DNA from: DASPFV01 sp035620975
GTDB taxonomy: Bacteria > Acidobacteriota > Vicinamibacteria > Vicinamibacterales > 2-12-FULL-66-21
NCBI GenBank assembly: GCA_035620975.1
Contig: DASPFV010000221.1
Span: 12,885-76,884, forward strand
DNA: 64,000 bases
Reading direction: 5' to 3'
Part shown: one piece after another, positions 15,860 to 23,561 of the stretch
Layout: each line of letters begins with the position of its first letter
How positions within the stretch are numbered: position 1 is the first letter of the stretch
Notes under the pieces: model-generated
What the model was told of the DNA's origin: nothing
The model's input: only the letters and a program-made list of their open reading frames with translations
Database searches by the model: none
Program-made: the position numbers and the translations under genes

Positions 15860-17395
15860 ATGTCCACGCGGAAGACGACGCTCTTTTACGCCATTCTCAT
15901 CGCGATTGCTTCGGCCGCTGTCGGAATGGTCATCGCCTCGCAGTGGGGGCTCTCGCCGCCCTCCGCGGCCCAGTCGATGAACGTGCCGGCCGGCAACAGC
16001 GCGCCGCTCAGCGGGCCCATCGACGCGCAGACCTTCCGGAACATCGCCCGTGCGCAGAGCCCGACCGTCGTCAACATCACGACGCAGGCTCGTGCGCGCG
16101 GCCGCGAGATGACCGAATTCTTCGGCGGCGACGACTTCCTCCGCCGGTTCTTCGGGCAGAGCCAGCCGCGGCCCGGCCGGCCGCGGACCGAGGAGCCGCC
16201 CACCCAGCAGGGCACGGGCACCGGGTTCATCATCGACAAGTCCGGTCTCATCCTCACGAACAACCACGTCGTCGAAGGCGCTGACGACATCCGCGTGAGC
16301 CTATTCGGCGGGGGGCGCACCGAGAGCTACACGGCCAAGGTGATCGGGCGTGACGTACTCACCGACAGCGCCCTCATCCAGCTCACCGAGATGCCCAAGG
16401 CGGCGCTGCAGGAAGTGAAGTTCGGCGACTCCGACCAGATGCAGCCCGGCGACTGGGTGATGGCGATCGGCAATCCCTTCAACCTGAACCACACGGTCAC
16501 CGTCGGCGTGATCTCCGCCCTGGGCCGCCCCTTCGGGGTCGCGCAGCGCGAGCAGCCGATGCTCCAGACGGATGCCGCCATCAACCCGGGCAACTCCGGC
16601 GGGCCGCTGCTCAATATCCGCGGCGAGGTCGTCGGCATCAACACCTCGATCTTCACCGACCAGCGCTCTGCCAATATCGGGATAGGCTTTGCCACCCCGA
16701 TCAACACCGTCCGCGATCTGCTGCCGCAGCTGCGCACCGGCAAGGTGGTGCGGGGCGTCATCGGAATCCAGGTCTCGCGCGATCCGCTGACCGCCGACGT
16801 GGCCGAGGCGATGGGGCTTCCGGACACGAACGGAGCCATCGTCTCGGGCGTGACGGAGAACCAGCCGGCAGCCAAGGCTGGCATGCAGCCCGGCGACGTG
16901 ATCGTCGAGTTCAACGGGCGTCAGGTGAAGGACAGCGACGCGCTGGTCGCCCTGGTCGTGGCGACCAAGCCCGGGACGTCGGTTCCGGTCACGGTCTACC
17001 GCGCCAAGCAGCGGAAGGCGCTGAACGTGACGGTGGACGAGCTGGATCTCGAAGCCGAGGCCAACCGCGGGGCCCGCGCGCGGCCGGATGGCACCGATGA
17101 GCCGACGACCACGGGTCTCGGCATGACCATCGAGCCGATTACGCCGGATGTCGCGCGCGAGCTGGAGGTGCCGAGGAACCGGGGAGGCGCGGTCGTGACC
17201 GACGTGCAGCGCAACAGCCCCGCGTTCTACGCGGGCATCGCCCCCGGCGACGTCATCCTCGAGGTGAATCGGACGCCGGTCACGAGCCCGGGCCAGGTGC
17301 AGCGGGAGCTGCAGAGAGCCGAGGACGGAACGCCGGCCTTCCTCCTGCTGTGGCGCAACGGTGCCGAGACGTTCGTGACGGTACGCAAGAGATAA
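15860..17395 (+). CDS. degP: HtrA/DegP-type serine endoprotease with two PDZ domains
   Basis: Periplasmic ATP-independent protease/chaperone of envelope quality control, 511 residues. An N-terminal hydrophobic segment (LFYAILIAIASAAVGMVIA) is a signal anchor or uncleaved signal. The catalytic triad is visible: His136 in TNNHVVEG, Asp169 in LTDSALIQL and Ser246 in NPGNSGGPLL. PDZ1 (about 300-390) and PDZ2 (about 410-511) follow, each with the carboxylate-loop pattern (AGMQPGDVIVEFNGR; AGIAPGDVILEVNRT). The ATG at 15860 has AGGGAGA about 7 nt upstream, better than the ATG at 15839. A strong terminator follows. Confidence 0.93.
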   Translation: MSTRKTTLFYAILIAIASAAVGMVIASQWGLSPPSAAQSMNVPAGNSAPLSGPIDAQTFRNIARAQSPTVVNITTQARARGREMTEFFGGDDFLRRFFGQSQPRPGRPRTEEPPTQQGTGTGFIIDKSGLILTNNHVVEGADDIRVSLFGGGRTESYTAKVIGRDVLTDSALIQLTEMPKAALQEVKFGDSDQMQPGDWVMAIGNPFNLNHTVTVGVISALGRPFGVAQREQPMLQTDAAINPGNSGGPLLNIRGEVVGINTSIFTDQRSANIGIGFATPINTVRDLLPQLRTGKVVRGVIGIQVSRDPLTADVAEAMGLPDTNGAIVSGVTENQPAAKAGMQPGDVIVEFNGRQVKDSDALVALVVATKPGTSVPVTVYRAKQRKALNVTVDELDLEAEANRGARARPDGTDEPTTTGLGMTIEPITPDVARELEVPRNRGGAVVTDVQRNSPAFYAGIAPGDVILEVNRTPVTSPGQVQRELQRAEDGTPAFLLLWRNGAETFVTVRKR

Positions 17396-17425
17396 CCACC
17401 GGCGTTACGCCGGGTCTCCATGTCC

Positions 17426-17460
17426 AATCGCTGGCAGGCGCGTCCTGCCAGCGATTTTTC
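17426..17460 (+). terminator. Rho-independent terminator after degP
   Basis: A perfect 13-bp stem (AATCGCTGGCAGG pairing with CCTGCCAGCGATT), a 5-nt loop (CGCGT) and a run of T. It lies 30 nt after the degP stop and ends that transcription unit. Confidence 0.9.
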
Positions 17461-17581
17461 GTTTGCACCCGTGACCAATGCATGAGTCTGCACCCGCCTG
17501 CGATTCCAGCGCCTTTGCCAGTTCCCACTGCGTCTCTCCCGGGCAGGCCGTCGGTTTCGAGCGGCTGGAGGCCGGGATCCC

Positions 17582-18466
17582 GTGACCACCCGACCGCTGC
17601 CGTGGCGGGCGTGGGCGGGGCTGGCCATCATGCTGATCTCCGAAGCCGCGATGCTCGCCGGGGTTCAGCCTTTCTATTCCTGGCACACTCCGATTGCGTG
17701 GTCCGGTTACGTCCTGCTCGTGGACGGTCTGGTGTGGAAGCGGCGGGGGAGCTCCTGGATGAGCGACTCGCGCGCGGAGCTTGCGTTCCTGGCCTGTGCG
17801 TCGGTGCCGCTGTGGGTCGTCTTCGAGCTGTACAACAAGTACACCTTGCACAACTGGTATTACCTCGGCCTGCCCGAGTCGCTGCCGGTGCGCTACTTCG
17901 GCTATGCGTGGTCATTCGCGACGATCTCGATTGCGATTTTTCAGACGGGCGAGCTGGTCGGCAGCTTCCGGCGCCAGCCCGCGCGCGAGAATGTGGGATC
18001 CCCGCCCGCGCTGTACCCCTCTCCGGCCAGCCTCCCCCCGCAGCCGCTGACCCCGGGAGCCATCGCCAGCATGCTGGCCGGAGCGTTCATGCTCCTGCTG
18101 CCGATCCTCTATCCCTCGACCTATCTGGCCGCGCCCGTCTGGCTCGGCTTCATCTTCCTGCTCGATCCGATCAACGGACGGGCGGGGAGCGAGTCGGTGC
18201 TCGGGGACCTGCGGGCCGGGCGGCGGGACCGGCTCGTGAATCTCGCCCTCTCCGGGCTGGCGTGCGGTCTGCTCTGGGAGTTCTGGAACTACTGGGCGGG
18301 CACTAAATGGAAGTACAACGTCCCAATTCTTCCTGAGGTGAAGCTCTTCGAGATGCCGATCCTCGGCTATGGCGGCTTTCCGCCGTTTGCCGTCGAGTGC
18401 TTCGTCATGTACGTGGCGGTCCGGCGGTGGCTCTGGCGTGGAGCCGCACGGCCAATATCTGTATAA
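17582..18466 (+). CDS. Multi-pass membrane protein, function unknown
   Basis: A 294-residue integral membrane protein with about seven or eight predicted helices (among them WAGLAIMLISEAAMLAG, FLACASVPLWVVFELYN, IASMLAGAFMLLLPILY, VWLGFIFLLDPI and LALSGLACGLLWEFWNYW). Conserved-looking loop motifs include LLDPINGRAGSESVL and WEFWNYWAG ... W, rich in Trp and Asn. I do not recognise a named family and propose no activity. It follows the degP terminator, so it is separately expressed, and lies just upstream of the CYTH gene, whose TATAAT box overlaps its stop codon. Confidence 0.65.
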   Translation: MTTRPLPWRAWAGLAIMLISEAAMLAGVQPFYSWHTPIAWSGYVLLVDGLVWKRRGSSWMSDSRAELAFLACASVPLWVVFELYNKYTLHNWYYLGLPESLPVRYFGYAWSFATISIAIFQTGELVGSFRRQPARENVGSPPALYPSPASLPPQPLTPGAIASMLAGAFMLLLPILYPSTYLAAPVWLGFIFLLDPINGRAGSESVLGDLRAGRRDRLVNLALSGLACGLLWEFWNYWAGTKWKYNVPILPEVKLFEMPILGYGGFPPFAVECFVMYVAVRRWLWRGAARPISV

Positions 18467-18467
18467 T
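18462..18467 (+). promoter_or_regulatory. -10 box (TATAAT) of the CYTH-nucleotidyltransferase-kinase operon
   Basis: Perfect TATAAT overlapping the stop codon of the preceding gene and 44 nt before the ATG of the CYTH gene. The -35 (TGGAGC, 17 nt spacing) is weak. Confidence 0.45.
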
Positions 18468-18511
18468 CGCGCCCGGCGCGCCGGTCACCGGAAGGGGACG
18501 AGGACCAGATC

Positions 18512-19084
18512 ATGCCATCGACCACACTCGAGCGCGAGATCAAGCTGCAGTTCGCCTCGGCGGACGAGGCCAGGAGCGCCATCCTGGCCACCGGCGCCAC
18601 GCCGCTCCTGGGGCGTCGCCTGCAGGAAGATGCGCTGCTCGACACCGACGATGAGCAGTTGCGGCGCCGCCGCTGCGTGCTGCGCGTGCGCACCGAGAGC
18701 GGCAAGAGCCGCCTGACGTTCAAGGGACCGGTGCAGCCCGGCATGATGAAGATCCGTGAAGAACTGGAAACCATGGTCGGTGACGGCGCCATCCTGCTGC
18801 GGGTGCTGCAGGAGCTGGGCCTCCACGTGTGGTTCCGCTACGAGAAGTACCGCGAGGAGTTCGCCCACGAGGACGTCATCGTCGCCATCGACGAAACGCC
18901 AGTTGGCGTGTTCGTAGAGATCGAGGGTGGCGACCAGGGGATCGCCGCGATGGCCGAGGCCCTGGGACGGCAGCCGGCGGACTACATCCTCGACTCCTAC
19001 CGCGGCCTGTTCCTGCAGTACCGCGAGGCGCACGGTCTCGACGGCCCCGACATGGTTTTCCCCGAAACGGATGCCGGACTCTGA
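18512..19084 (+). CDS. CYTH domain protein (triphosphate tunnel metalloenzyme / class IV adenylate cyclase-like)
   Basis: A 190-residue single CYTH domain. The hallmark E-x-E-x-K is EREIK (Glu7, Glu9, Lys11). The tunnel-lining strands follow: LRVRTESGKSRLTFKGP, REELET, RYEKYREEF, VAIDETPVGVFVEIEG. Members hydrolyse inorganic triphosphate or thiamine triphosphate, or cyclise ATP. The sequence is nearest in layout to the CyaB-like group, but the reaction cannot be decided. Its last 14 nt overlap the nucleotidyltransferase gene, so the two are co-translated. This places a triphosphate enzyme beside nucleotide-sugar synthesis. Confidence 0.82.
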   Translation: MPSTTLEREIKLQFASADEARSAILATGATPLLGRRLQEDALLDTDDEQLRRRRCVLRVRTESGKSRLTFKGPVQPGMMKIREELETMVGDGAILLRVLQELGLHVWFRYEKYREEFAHEDVIVAIDETPVGVFVEIEGGDQGIAAMAEALGRQPADYILDSYRGLFLQYREAHGLDGPDMVFPETDAGL

Positions 19085-20075
19085 GCGCGGGGCTCCACCC
19101 GCCCTGGTGCTCACCGCCGGTCTCGGGACGCGGCTGCGGCCGCTGACCTACGTCCGCGCGAAGGCGGCCGTGCCGGTGAACGGCGAACCGCTCGCCCGCC
19201 GGGTGATCCGGTGGCTGGCCGTCCAGGGCGTCTGCGACCTGGTCCTGAACCTGCACCACCTGCCGCACACGATTGCAGCCACCCTCGGCGAGGGCGCGGA
19301 TCTGGGCGTCAGAATACGGTACTCGTGGGAACAGCCGATACTCGGATCGGCAGGCGGTCCACGCCGGGCGCTGCCCCTCCTCACCGGAGCCGGCGGGCCG
19401 TTCCTGATCGTGAACGGCGACACGCTGACCGATCTCGACCTTGGGGCGCTGCTGGCGAGGCATGAGGCGGCGGGCGCCGCGGTCACGATGGCTGTCATCC
19501 CGAACCCGCGGCCGGACAAGTACGGGAGCGTGATCGTCGCGCCGGATGGCTGGGTAACCGGCTTCTCGGGACGGCGCCGCGCGGGAGAAAAACCAGTCCA
19601 CCGGGCGGACGGGTTCGACGCATTCCACTTCATCGGCGTACAGGTGGCGCACGCAAGCGTGTTCCAGCACCTCGAGGACGGCATGTTGGCCGAAAGCGTC
19701 GCGGATCTCTACCCCCGCCTGCTCCGGGAGCGCCCGCGCTCGATCGCGGCGCACGTCTGCCGGGCGTCGTTCCAGGACATCGGTACTCCATCCGATTACT
19801 TCGAGACCTGCCTGTCGCTCGCCGCATCGGAGGGCAGCCATCTCGTCGGCAGGGACCGCGTGGCCGTGGATGAATCCGCGAGGCTGGAGCGCACGGTCGT
19901 ATGGGATGATGTGACCGTCGGCGCCGGGGCCCGCCTCACCCGCTGCATCGTCGCCGACGGTGCTCGCGTACCGCCGGGAACGACTCTGGAAGGCTGCGCG
20001 ATCGTGCCTGCCGGCTCCCTTACGCCCGCTCCAGGCGAGCGCATCGAGCGCGGCCTGTTGACGAAACCACTATGA
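19071..20075 (+). CDS. Sugar-1-phosphate nucleotidyltransferase (MurU-like) with C-terminal hexapeptide domain
   Basis: An NDP-sugar pyrophosphorylase of 334 residues. The Rossmann-like N-terminal domain has the nucleotide loop LTAGLGTRLRPLT and the metal Asp in IVNGDTLTDLD. The C-terminal 80 residues carry left-handed beta-helix hexapeptide-like repeats (ARLERTVVWDDVTVGAGARL). Pairing with an AmgK-like kinase suggests N-acetylmuramate-1-phosphate uridylyltransferase (MurU), which makes UDP-MurNAc in peptidoglycan recycling. Pseudomonas MurU lacks the hexapeptide tail, so another sugar is possible. The ATG at 19071 overlaps the CYTH gene; the end overlaps the kinase by 4 nt (ATGA). Confidence 0.8.
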   Translation: MPDSERGAPPALVLTAGLGTRLRPLTYVRAKAAVPVNGEPLARRVIRWLAVQGVCDLVLNLHHLPHTIAATLGEGADLGVRIRYSWEQPILGSAGGPRRALPLLTGAGGPFLIVNGDTLTDLDLGALLARHEAAGAAVTMAVIPNPRPDKYGSVIVAPDGWVTGFSGRRRAGEKPVHRADGFDAFHFIGVQVAHASVFQHLEDGMLAESVADLYPRLLRERPRSIAAHVCRASFQDIGTPSDYFETCLSLAASEGSHLVGRDRVAVDESARLERTVVWDDVTVGAGARLTRCIVADGARVPPGTTLEGCAIVPAGSLTPAPGERIERGLLTKPL

Positions 20076-21100
20076 CGACGTCCACCCGACCGGTTGAATC
20101 GACCGGACAGCGCGAGCGTATCGACCAGTACCTGGTGCGCAGCGGGCTGTCGTCCCAGTCGCCGCGTGTCGTGGCGCTGACGGGGGACGCCTCGGATCGC
20201 CGGTACTATCGCGTGCTCGTGCACGGCGGTCCGTCAATCGTGCTCTCGCTGTACGCCGGACCCTTCGACTTCGAAAGCCTCTCGTTCGTGAACGTCGCCC
20301 GTCTGCTCCAGCAGATGCCGGTGCCGATCCCCACGCTGCTCGGACACGCCGATGACCTCGGCATCCTGGCGCTCGAGGATCTCGGGGACGTCACGCTGCA
20401 GGCCCATCTCGGCGCGGCGTCGCCGGCGGAGCACGCGGCCCGCTACCGGCAGGCCGTGGCCCTCCTCGCGACGGTGCAGCGGCGCGGCGCGGAGCTGGCC
20501 TCGCCGGCCTTCATCCCGTATGGCATCGCGTTCGACGTCGAGAAGCTCGCCTGGGAAATGGACTTCTTCGTCAAGCACTTCGTCGAGGCGTACCGCGGCG
20601 TCGTGGTCGCTGCGCCCGTCAGGGCCGCGCTGCACGACGAGTTCGGCGTGCTCGTCGGGCAGCTCGCGTCCGAGCCGCGCGTGCTGTGCCATCGCGACTA
20701 TCACAGCCGGAACCTGATGCTGCACGAGGACCGGCTGTACATCATCGACTTCCAGGACGCGCGCCTCGGCCCGGACACGTACGATCTGGTCTCGCTGCTG
20801 CGGGACTCCTATGTGGATCTGCCCGAGCAGACGGTCGACGATCTGATTGCGTACTTCCTGGCGCTGAAAGGCCTGACGGGCACCGAGGCGGAGTTCCGGC
20901 GCCGGTTCGACATCATGGCGCTCCAGCGCAACCTGAAGGCGCTCGGCACGTTCGGCTATCAGACGACGGCGCGCCGGAACCCGGTCTACATTCAGTACAT
21001 CCCCCGCACGCTGCGCCACGTGCGCGACAACCTCGATCAGCTGGCTGCCTTCGGCCGACTCCGCGACATCCTCGCCAGCCTGGTGGACGAGCTCGCCTGA
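20072..21100 (+). CDS. amgK: AmgK-like sugar kinase (aminoglycoside phosphotransferase fold)
   Basis: Likely the anomeric kinase that turns N-acetylmuramate (and GlcNAc) into the 1-phosphate for the adjacent nucleotidyltransferase. The 342-residue protein has the APH-type catalytic loop CHRDYHSRNLM (His207, Asp209) and the metal motif IIDFQDARLGP, followed by TYDLVSLLRDSYVDL. This combined run is typical of AmgK rather than drug-modifying APH enzymes. The N-lobe has GDASDRRYYRV as the nucleotide-binding strand-turn. Translational coupling (ATGA) to the upstream gene supports a shared pathway that bypasses de novo UDP-MurNAc synthesis. Confidence 0.83.
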   Translation: MTTSTRPVESTGQRERIDQYLVRSGLSSQSPRVVALTGDASDRRYYRVLVHGGPSIVLSLYAGPFDFESLSFVNVARLLQQMPVPIPTLLGHADDLGILALEDLGDVTLQAHLGAASPAEHAARYRQAVALLATVQRRGAELASPAFIPYGIAFDVEKLAWEMDFFVKHFVEAYRGVVVAAPVRAALHDEFGVLVGQLASEPRVLCHRDYHSRNLMLHEDRLYIIDFQDARLGPDTYDLVSLLRDSYVDLPEQTVDDLIAYFLALKGLTGTEAEFRRRFDIMALQRNLKALGTFGYQTTARRNPVYIQYIPRTLRHVRDNLDQLAAFGRLRDILASLVDELA

Positions 21101-21368
21101 ATCGCAGATTCGCGCGAATCCCGATCTGCAACGAGGCGCAGGTGAACACGGCCCTCGCGGATCCGGATCCGCCGTCCCCCCGGCTGAAGGCACCTGCCCA
21201 CGCATCGGATCTGCCAGGGGTCGCGGCTGAGCGCGGATGCCGCGTGCCCTCGCCATAAGCGAAGTCGAACGGATCCGATCGCCCGGTCTTCGTGGCCGCC
21301 CTCGGGCGTGCGCAAGGCGGTGCTCGCGGCCGTGGTACAATGATCCGTTTACAGCGCCCCGGAAAACC
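21101..21368. other. Intergenic stretch with a 14-bp palindrome
   Basis: Non-coding as far as I can see. Just after the amgK-like stop there is a perfect palindrome GATTCGCGCGAATC (21107-21120), within an outer GCAGAT/ATCTGC pair ending at 21129. No T-run follows, so it is not a classical terminator. A TACAAT box at 21336-21341 lies 27 nt before the next gene. The rest shows nothing recognisable. Confidence 0.4.
21336..21341 (+). promoter_or_regulatory. -10 box (TACAAT) of the epimerase-asnS unit
   Basis: TACAAT, one mismatch from consensus, 27 nt before the ATG at 21369. No clear -35 at 16-18 nt. Confidence 0.4.
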
Positions 21369-22205
21369 ATGCGCTTCGGGATCTCCACCCATCTCTTTCA
21401 CGATCGGCGGCTCGACCGCGAACACCTGGCGCAAATCGCCGAGTACGGGTTCGAGGCCGTCGAGCTCTTCGCCACGCGAAGCCATTTCGACTACCACGAT
21501 CGGGACGCCGTCGGACGGCTCGGGGGGTGGCTCAGGGAGGCGGGGCTGACGCTGCACAGCGTGCACGCACCGATTACCGACGCGTTCACCAGCGCGGGCT
21601 GGAGCCCGACCTACTCGACGGCCCATACGGATGCGGCGCGCCGGGAGGCGTCCGTGCGCGAGGCGGGCGTCGCGATTGCCATCGCGAAGGACCTGCCCTT
21701 CGAGATCCTCGTCGTTCACCTGGGCACTCCAGCGGCGCTCAACAACCCGGGCGACAACGACCGGCGGGCCGCCGCGAAGAGCTTCGCGGAGATCTGCCGG
21801 CTGGCCGCCCCGCTCGGCGTGCGTGTCGCCGCCGAGGTGATCCCCAACCGGCTCTCCGAGCCGGGGCCTCTCGTCGCGATGCTCGAGGACGAGCTGGAGG
21901 AGCACGCAGGGATCTGCCTCGACTTCGGACACGCGCACCTGCTCGGCGACGTGGCAGACGCGATCGAGACCGCGGCCGAGCACGTGATAGCCACGCACGT
22001 CCACGACAACCGCGGCCGCACGGACGAGCATCTCGTCCCCTATCTCGGCTCGATCGACTGGGACCTGGCGCTCGTGACCATGCAGAAGATCGGCTACGAG
22101 GGCACGTACACGATGGAGCTGGCCGGAACGGGCTCGCCGGGCGAGGTGCTCGAGGAGGCTCGCCGCGCCCGGCAGCGCTTCGAGCGCACGCTGGCCCACG
22201 CATGA
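21369..22205 (+). CDS. Sugar phosphate isomerase/epimerase (xylose isomerase-like TIM barrel)
   Basis: A 278-residue AP-endonuclease-2/xylose-isomerase-like TIM barrel. It starts with the strand MRFGISTHLF and has barrel-end metal residues in AEVIPN (Glu), CLDFGHAHL (Asp, His), HVHDNRG (His, Asp) and YTMELAG (Glu). The fold covers sugar epimerases, isomerases and hydrolases, so the substrate is unknown. The ATG at 21369 begins the first barrel strand. Its stop overlaps the asnS start by 4 nt (ATGA), an unusual partner for an aminoacyl-tRNA synthetase. Confidence 0.8.
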   Translation: MRFGISTHLFHDRRLDREHLAQIAEYGFEAVELFATRSHFDYHDRDAVGRLGGWLREAGLTLHSVHAPITDAFTSAGWSPTYSTAHTDAARREASVREAGVAIAIAKDLPFEILVVHLGTPAALNNPGDNDRRAAAKSFAEICRLAAPLGVRVAAEVIPNRLSEPGPLVAMLEDELEEHAGICLDFGHAHLLGDVADAIETAAEHVIATHVHDNRGRTDEHLVPYLGSIDWDLALVTMQKIGYEGTYTMELAGTGSPGEVLEEARRARQRFERTLAHA

Positions 22206-23494
22206 CGGCCTACATCGACCAGATCGCGCAGCACGACGGCCAGGCGGTCACCCTCCGCGGCTGGCTCCACAACCGCCGGTCGAGCGGCAAGATTCACTTC
22301 CTGACCGTCCGCGACGGCACGGGCTTCATCCAGTGCGTGATGTCGAAGCAGACCGTCGGGGAGGAGGCGTTCAGGCGCGCGGATCACCTCTCGCAGGAGA
22401 GCGCAATCGTGGTGCACGGGACCGTCCGCGCCGACACCCGTGCTCCGGGCGGCTACGAAGTCGACGTGACCTCGCTCGAGGTCGTCTCGGAGTCCGCGGA
22501 TTATCCGATCACACCCAAGGAGCATGGCGTCGACTACCTGATGGATCGGCGGCATCTCTGGATCCGCTCGCCGCGCCAGCAGGCGATCCTGCGCGTCCGC
22601 CACGAGGTGATCGACGCCGTCCGCGACTTCTTCAACTCCCGCGGCTTCATCCTGGCCGACACGCCGATCTTCACGCCCGCGGCCTGCGAAGGAACGACCA
22701 CGCTCTTTCCGGTGCAGTACTTCGAGAACGAGACGGCCTATCTGACGCAGAGCGGCCAGCTCTACAACGAGGCCAATGCGATGGCGCTCGGCCGGGTCTA
22801 CTGCTTCGGCCCGACGTTCCGTGCCGAGAAGTCCAAGACGCGGCGGCATCTCACCGAGTTCTGGATGGTCGAGCCCGAAGTCGCCTACGCCACCCTCGAC
22901 GACGTGATGGAACTGGCCGAGGGTCTCGTGGTCTCGGTGGTCGAGCGCGTGCTGGAACGCCGGCGGCCCGAGCTGAAGGCGCTCGAACGCGACGTGACGA
23001 AGCTCGAACGGGTCAGGGCGCCCTTCCCCCGGATCTCCTACGACGAGGCGGCCGACATCCTGCGTAGGAAGGGGCTGCCGTTCGAGTGGGGGGGCGACTT
23101 CGGCGCGCCCGACGAGACGGCGCTGTCGGAGGAATTCGATCGGCCCGTCTGCGTGCACCGCTATCCCTCGGCAGTCAAGGCCTTCTACATGAAGCCCGAC
23201 CCGGAGCGGCCGGACGTGGCGCTGTGCGTGGACGTGCTCGCGCCGGAGGGGTACGGCGAGATCATCGGCGGCGGTCAGCGGATCGACGACCTGGATCTGC
23301 TGCTGCGTCGGATCCGCGAGCACGATCTGCCGCACGAGGCGTTCGAGTGGTACCTCGACCTGCGGCGGTTCGGCAGCGTGCCCCACGGCGGCTTCGGCAT
23401 GGGGATCGAGCGCGTCGTCTCCTGGCTCTGCGGCCTGGACCACCTGCGGGAGGCAATTCCCTACCCGCGAATGCTGTATCGAATCTACCCGTGA
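22202..23494 (+). CDS. asnS: Asparagine--tRNA ligase
   Basis: Charges tRNA-Asn with asparagine. The 430-residue class IIb synthetase has an N-terminal OB fold (TLRGWLHNRRSSGKIHFL), motif 2 (FRAEKSKTRRHLTEFWMVEPE) given here only as FRAEKSKTRRHLTEFWM, and motif 3 (GGFGMGIERVV). The lack of the bacterial AspRS insertion, the ACEGTTTLFPV segment and the Glu of MVEPE mark it as AsnRS rather than AspRS. Direct AsnRS means the Gln/Asn amidotransferase route is not needed for Asn-tRNA. The start overlaps the preceding gene by 4 nt. Confidence 0.93.
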   Translation: MTAYIDQIAQHDGQAVTLRGWLHNRRSSGKIHFLTVRDGTGFIQCVMSKQTVGEEAFRRADHLSQESAIVVHGTVRADTRAPGGYEVDVTSLEVVSESADYPITPKEHGVDYLMDRRHLWIRSPRQQAILRVRHEVIDAVRDFFNSRGFILADTPIFTPAACEGTTTLFPVQYFENETAYLTQSGQLYNEANAMALGRVYCFGPTFRAEKSKTRRHLTEFWMVEPEVAYATLDDVMELAEGLVVSVVERVLERRRPELKALERDVTKLERVRAPFPRISYDEAADILRRKGLPFEWGGDFGAPDETALSEEFDRPVCVHRYPSAVKAFYMKPDPERPDVALCVDVLAPEGYGEIIGGGQRIDDLDLLLRRIREHDLPHEAFEWYLDLRRFGSVPHGGFGMGIERVVSWLCGLDHLREAIPYPRMLYRIYP

Positions 23495-23561
23495 CCGCCC
23501 GACGCGACGACCGCCGCCGGCTGCTCCCGGCGGCGGCCGTGCCTGCAGCGCCCCACACTCG

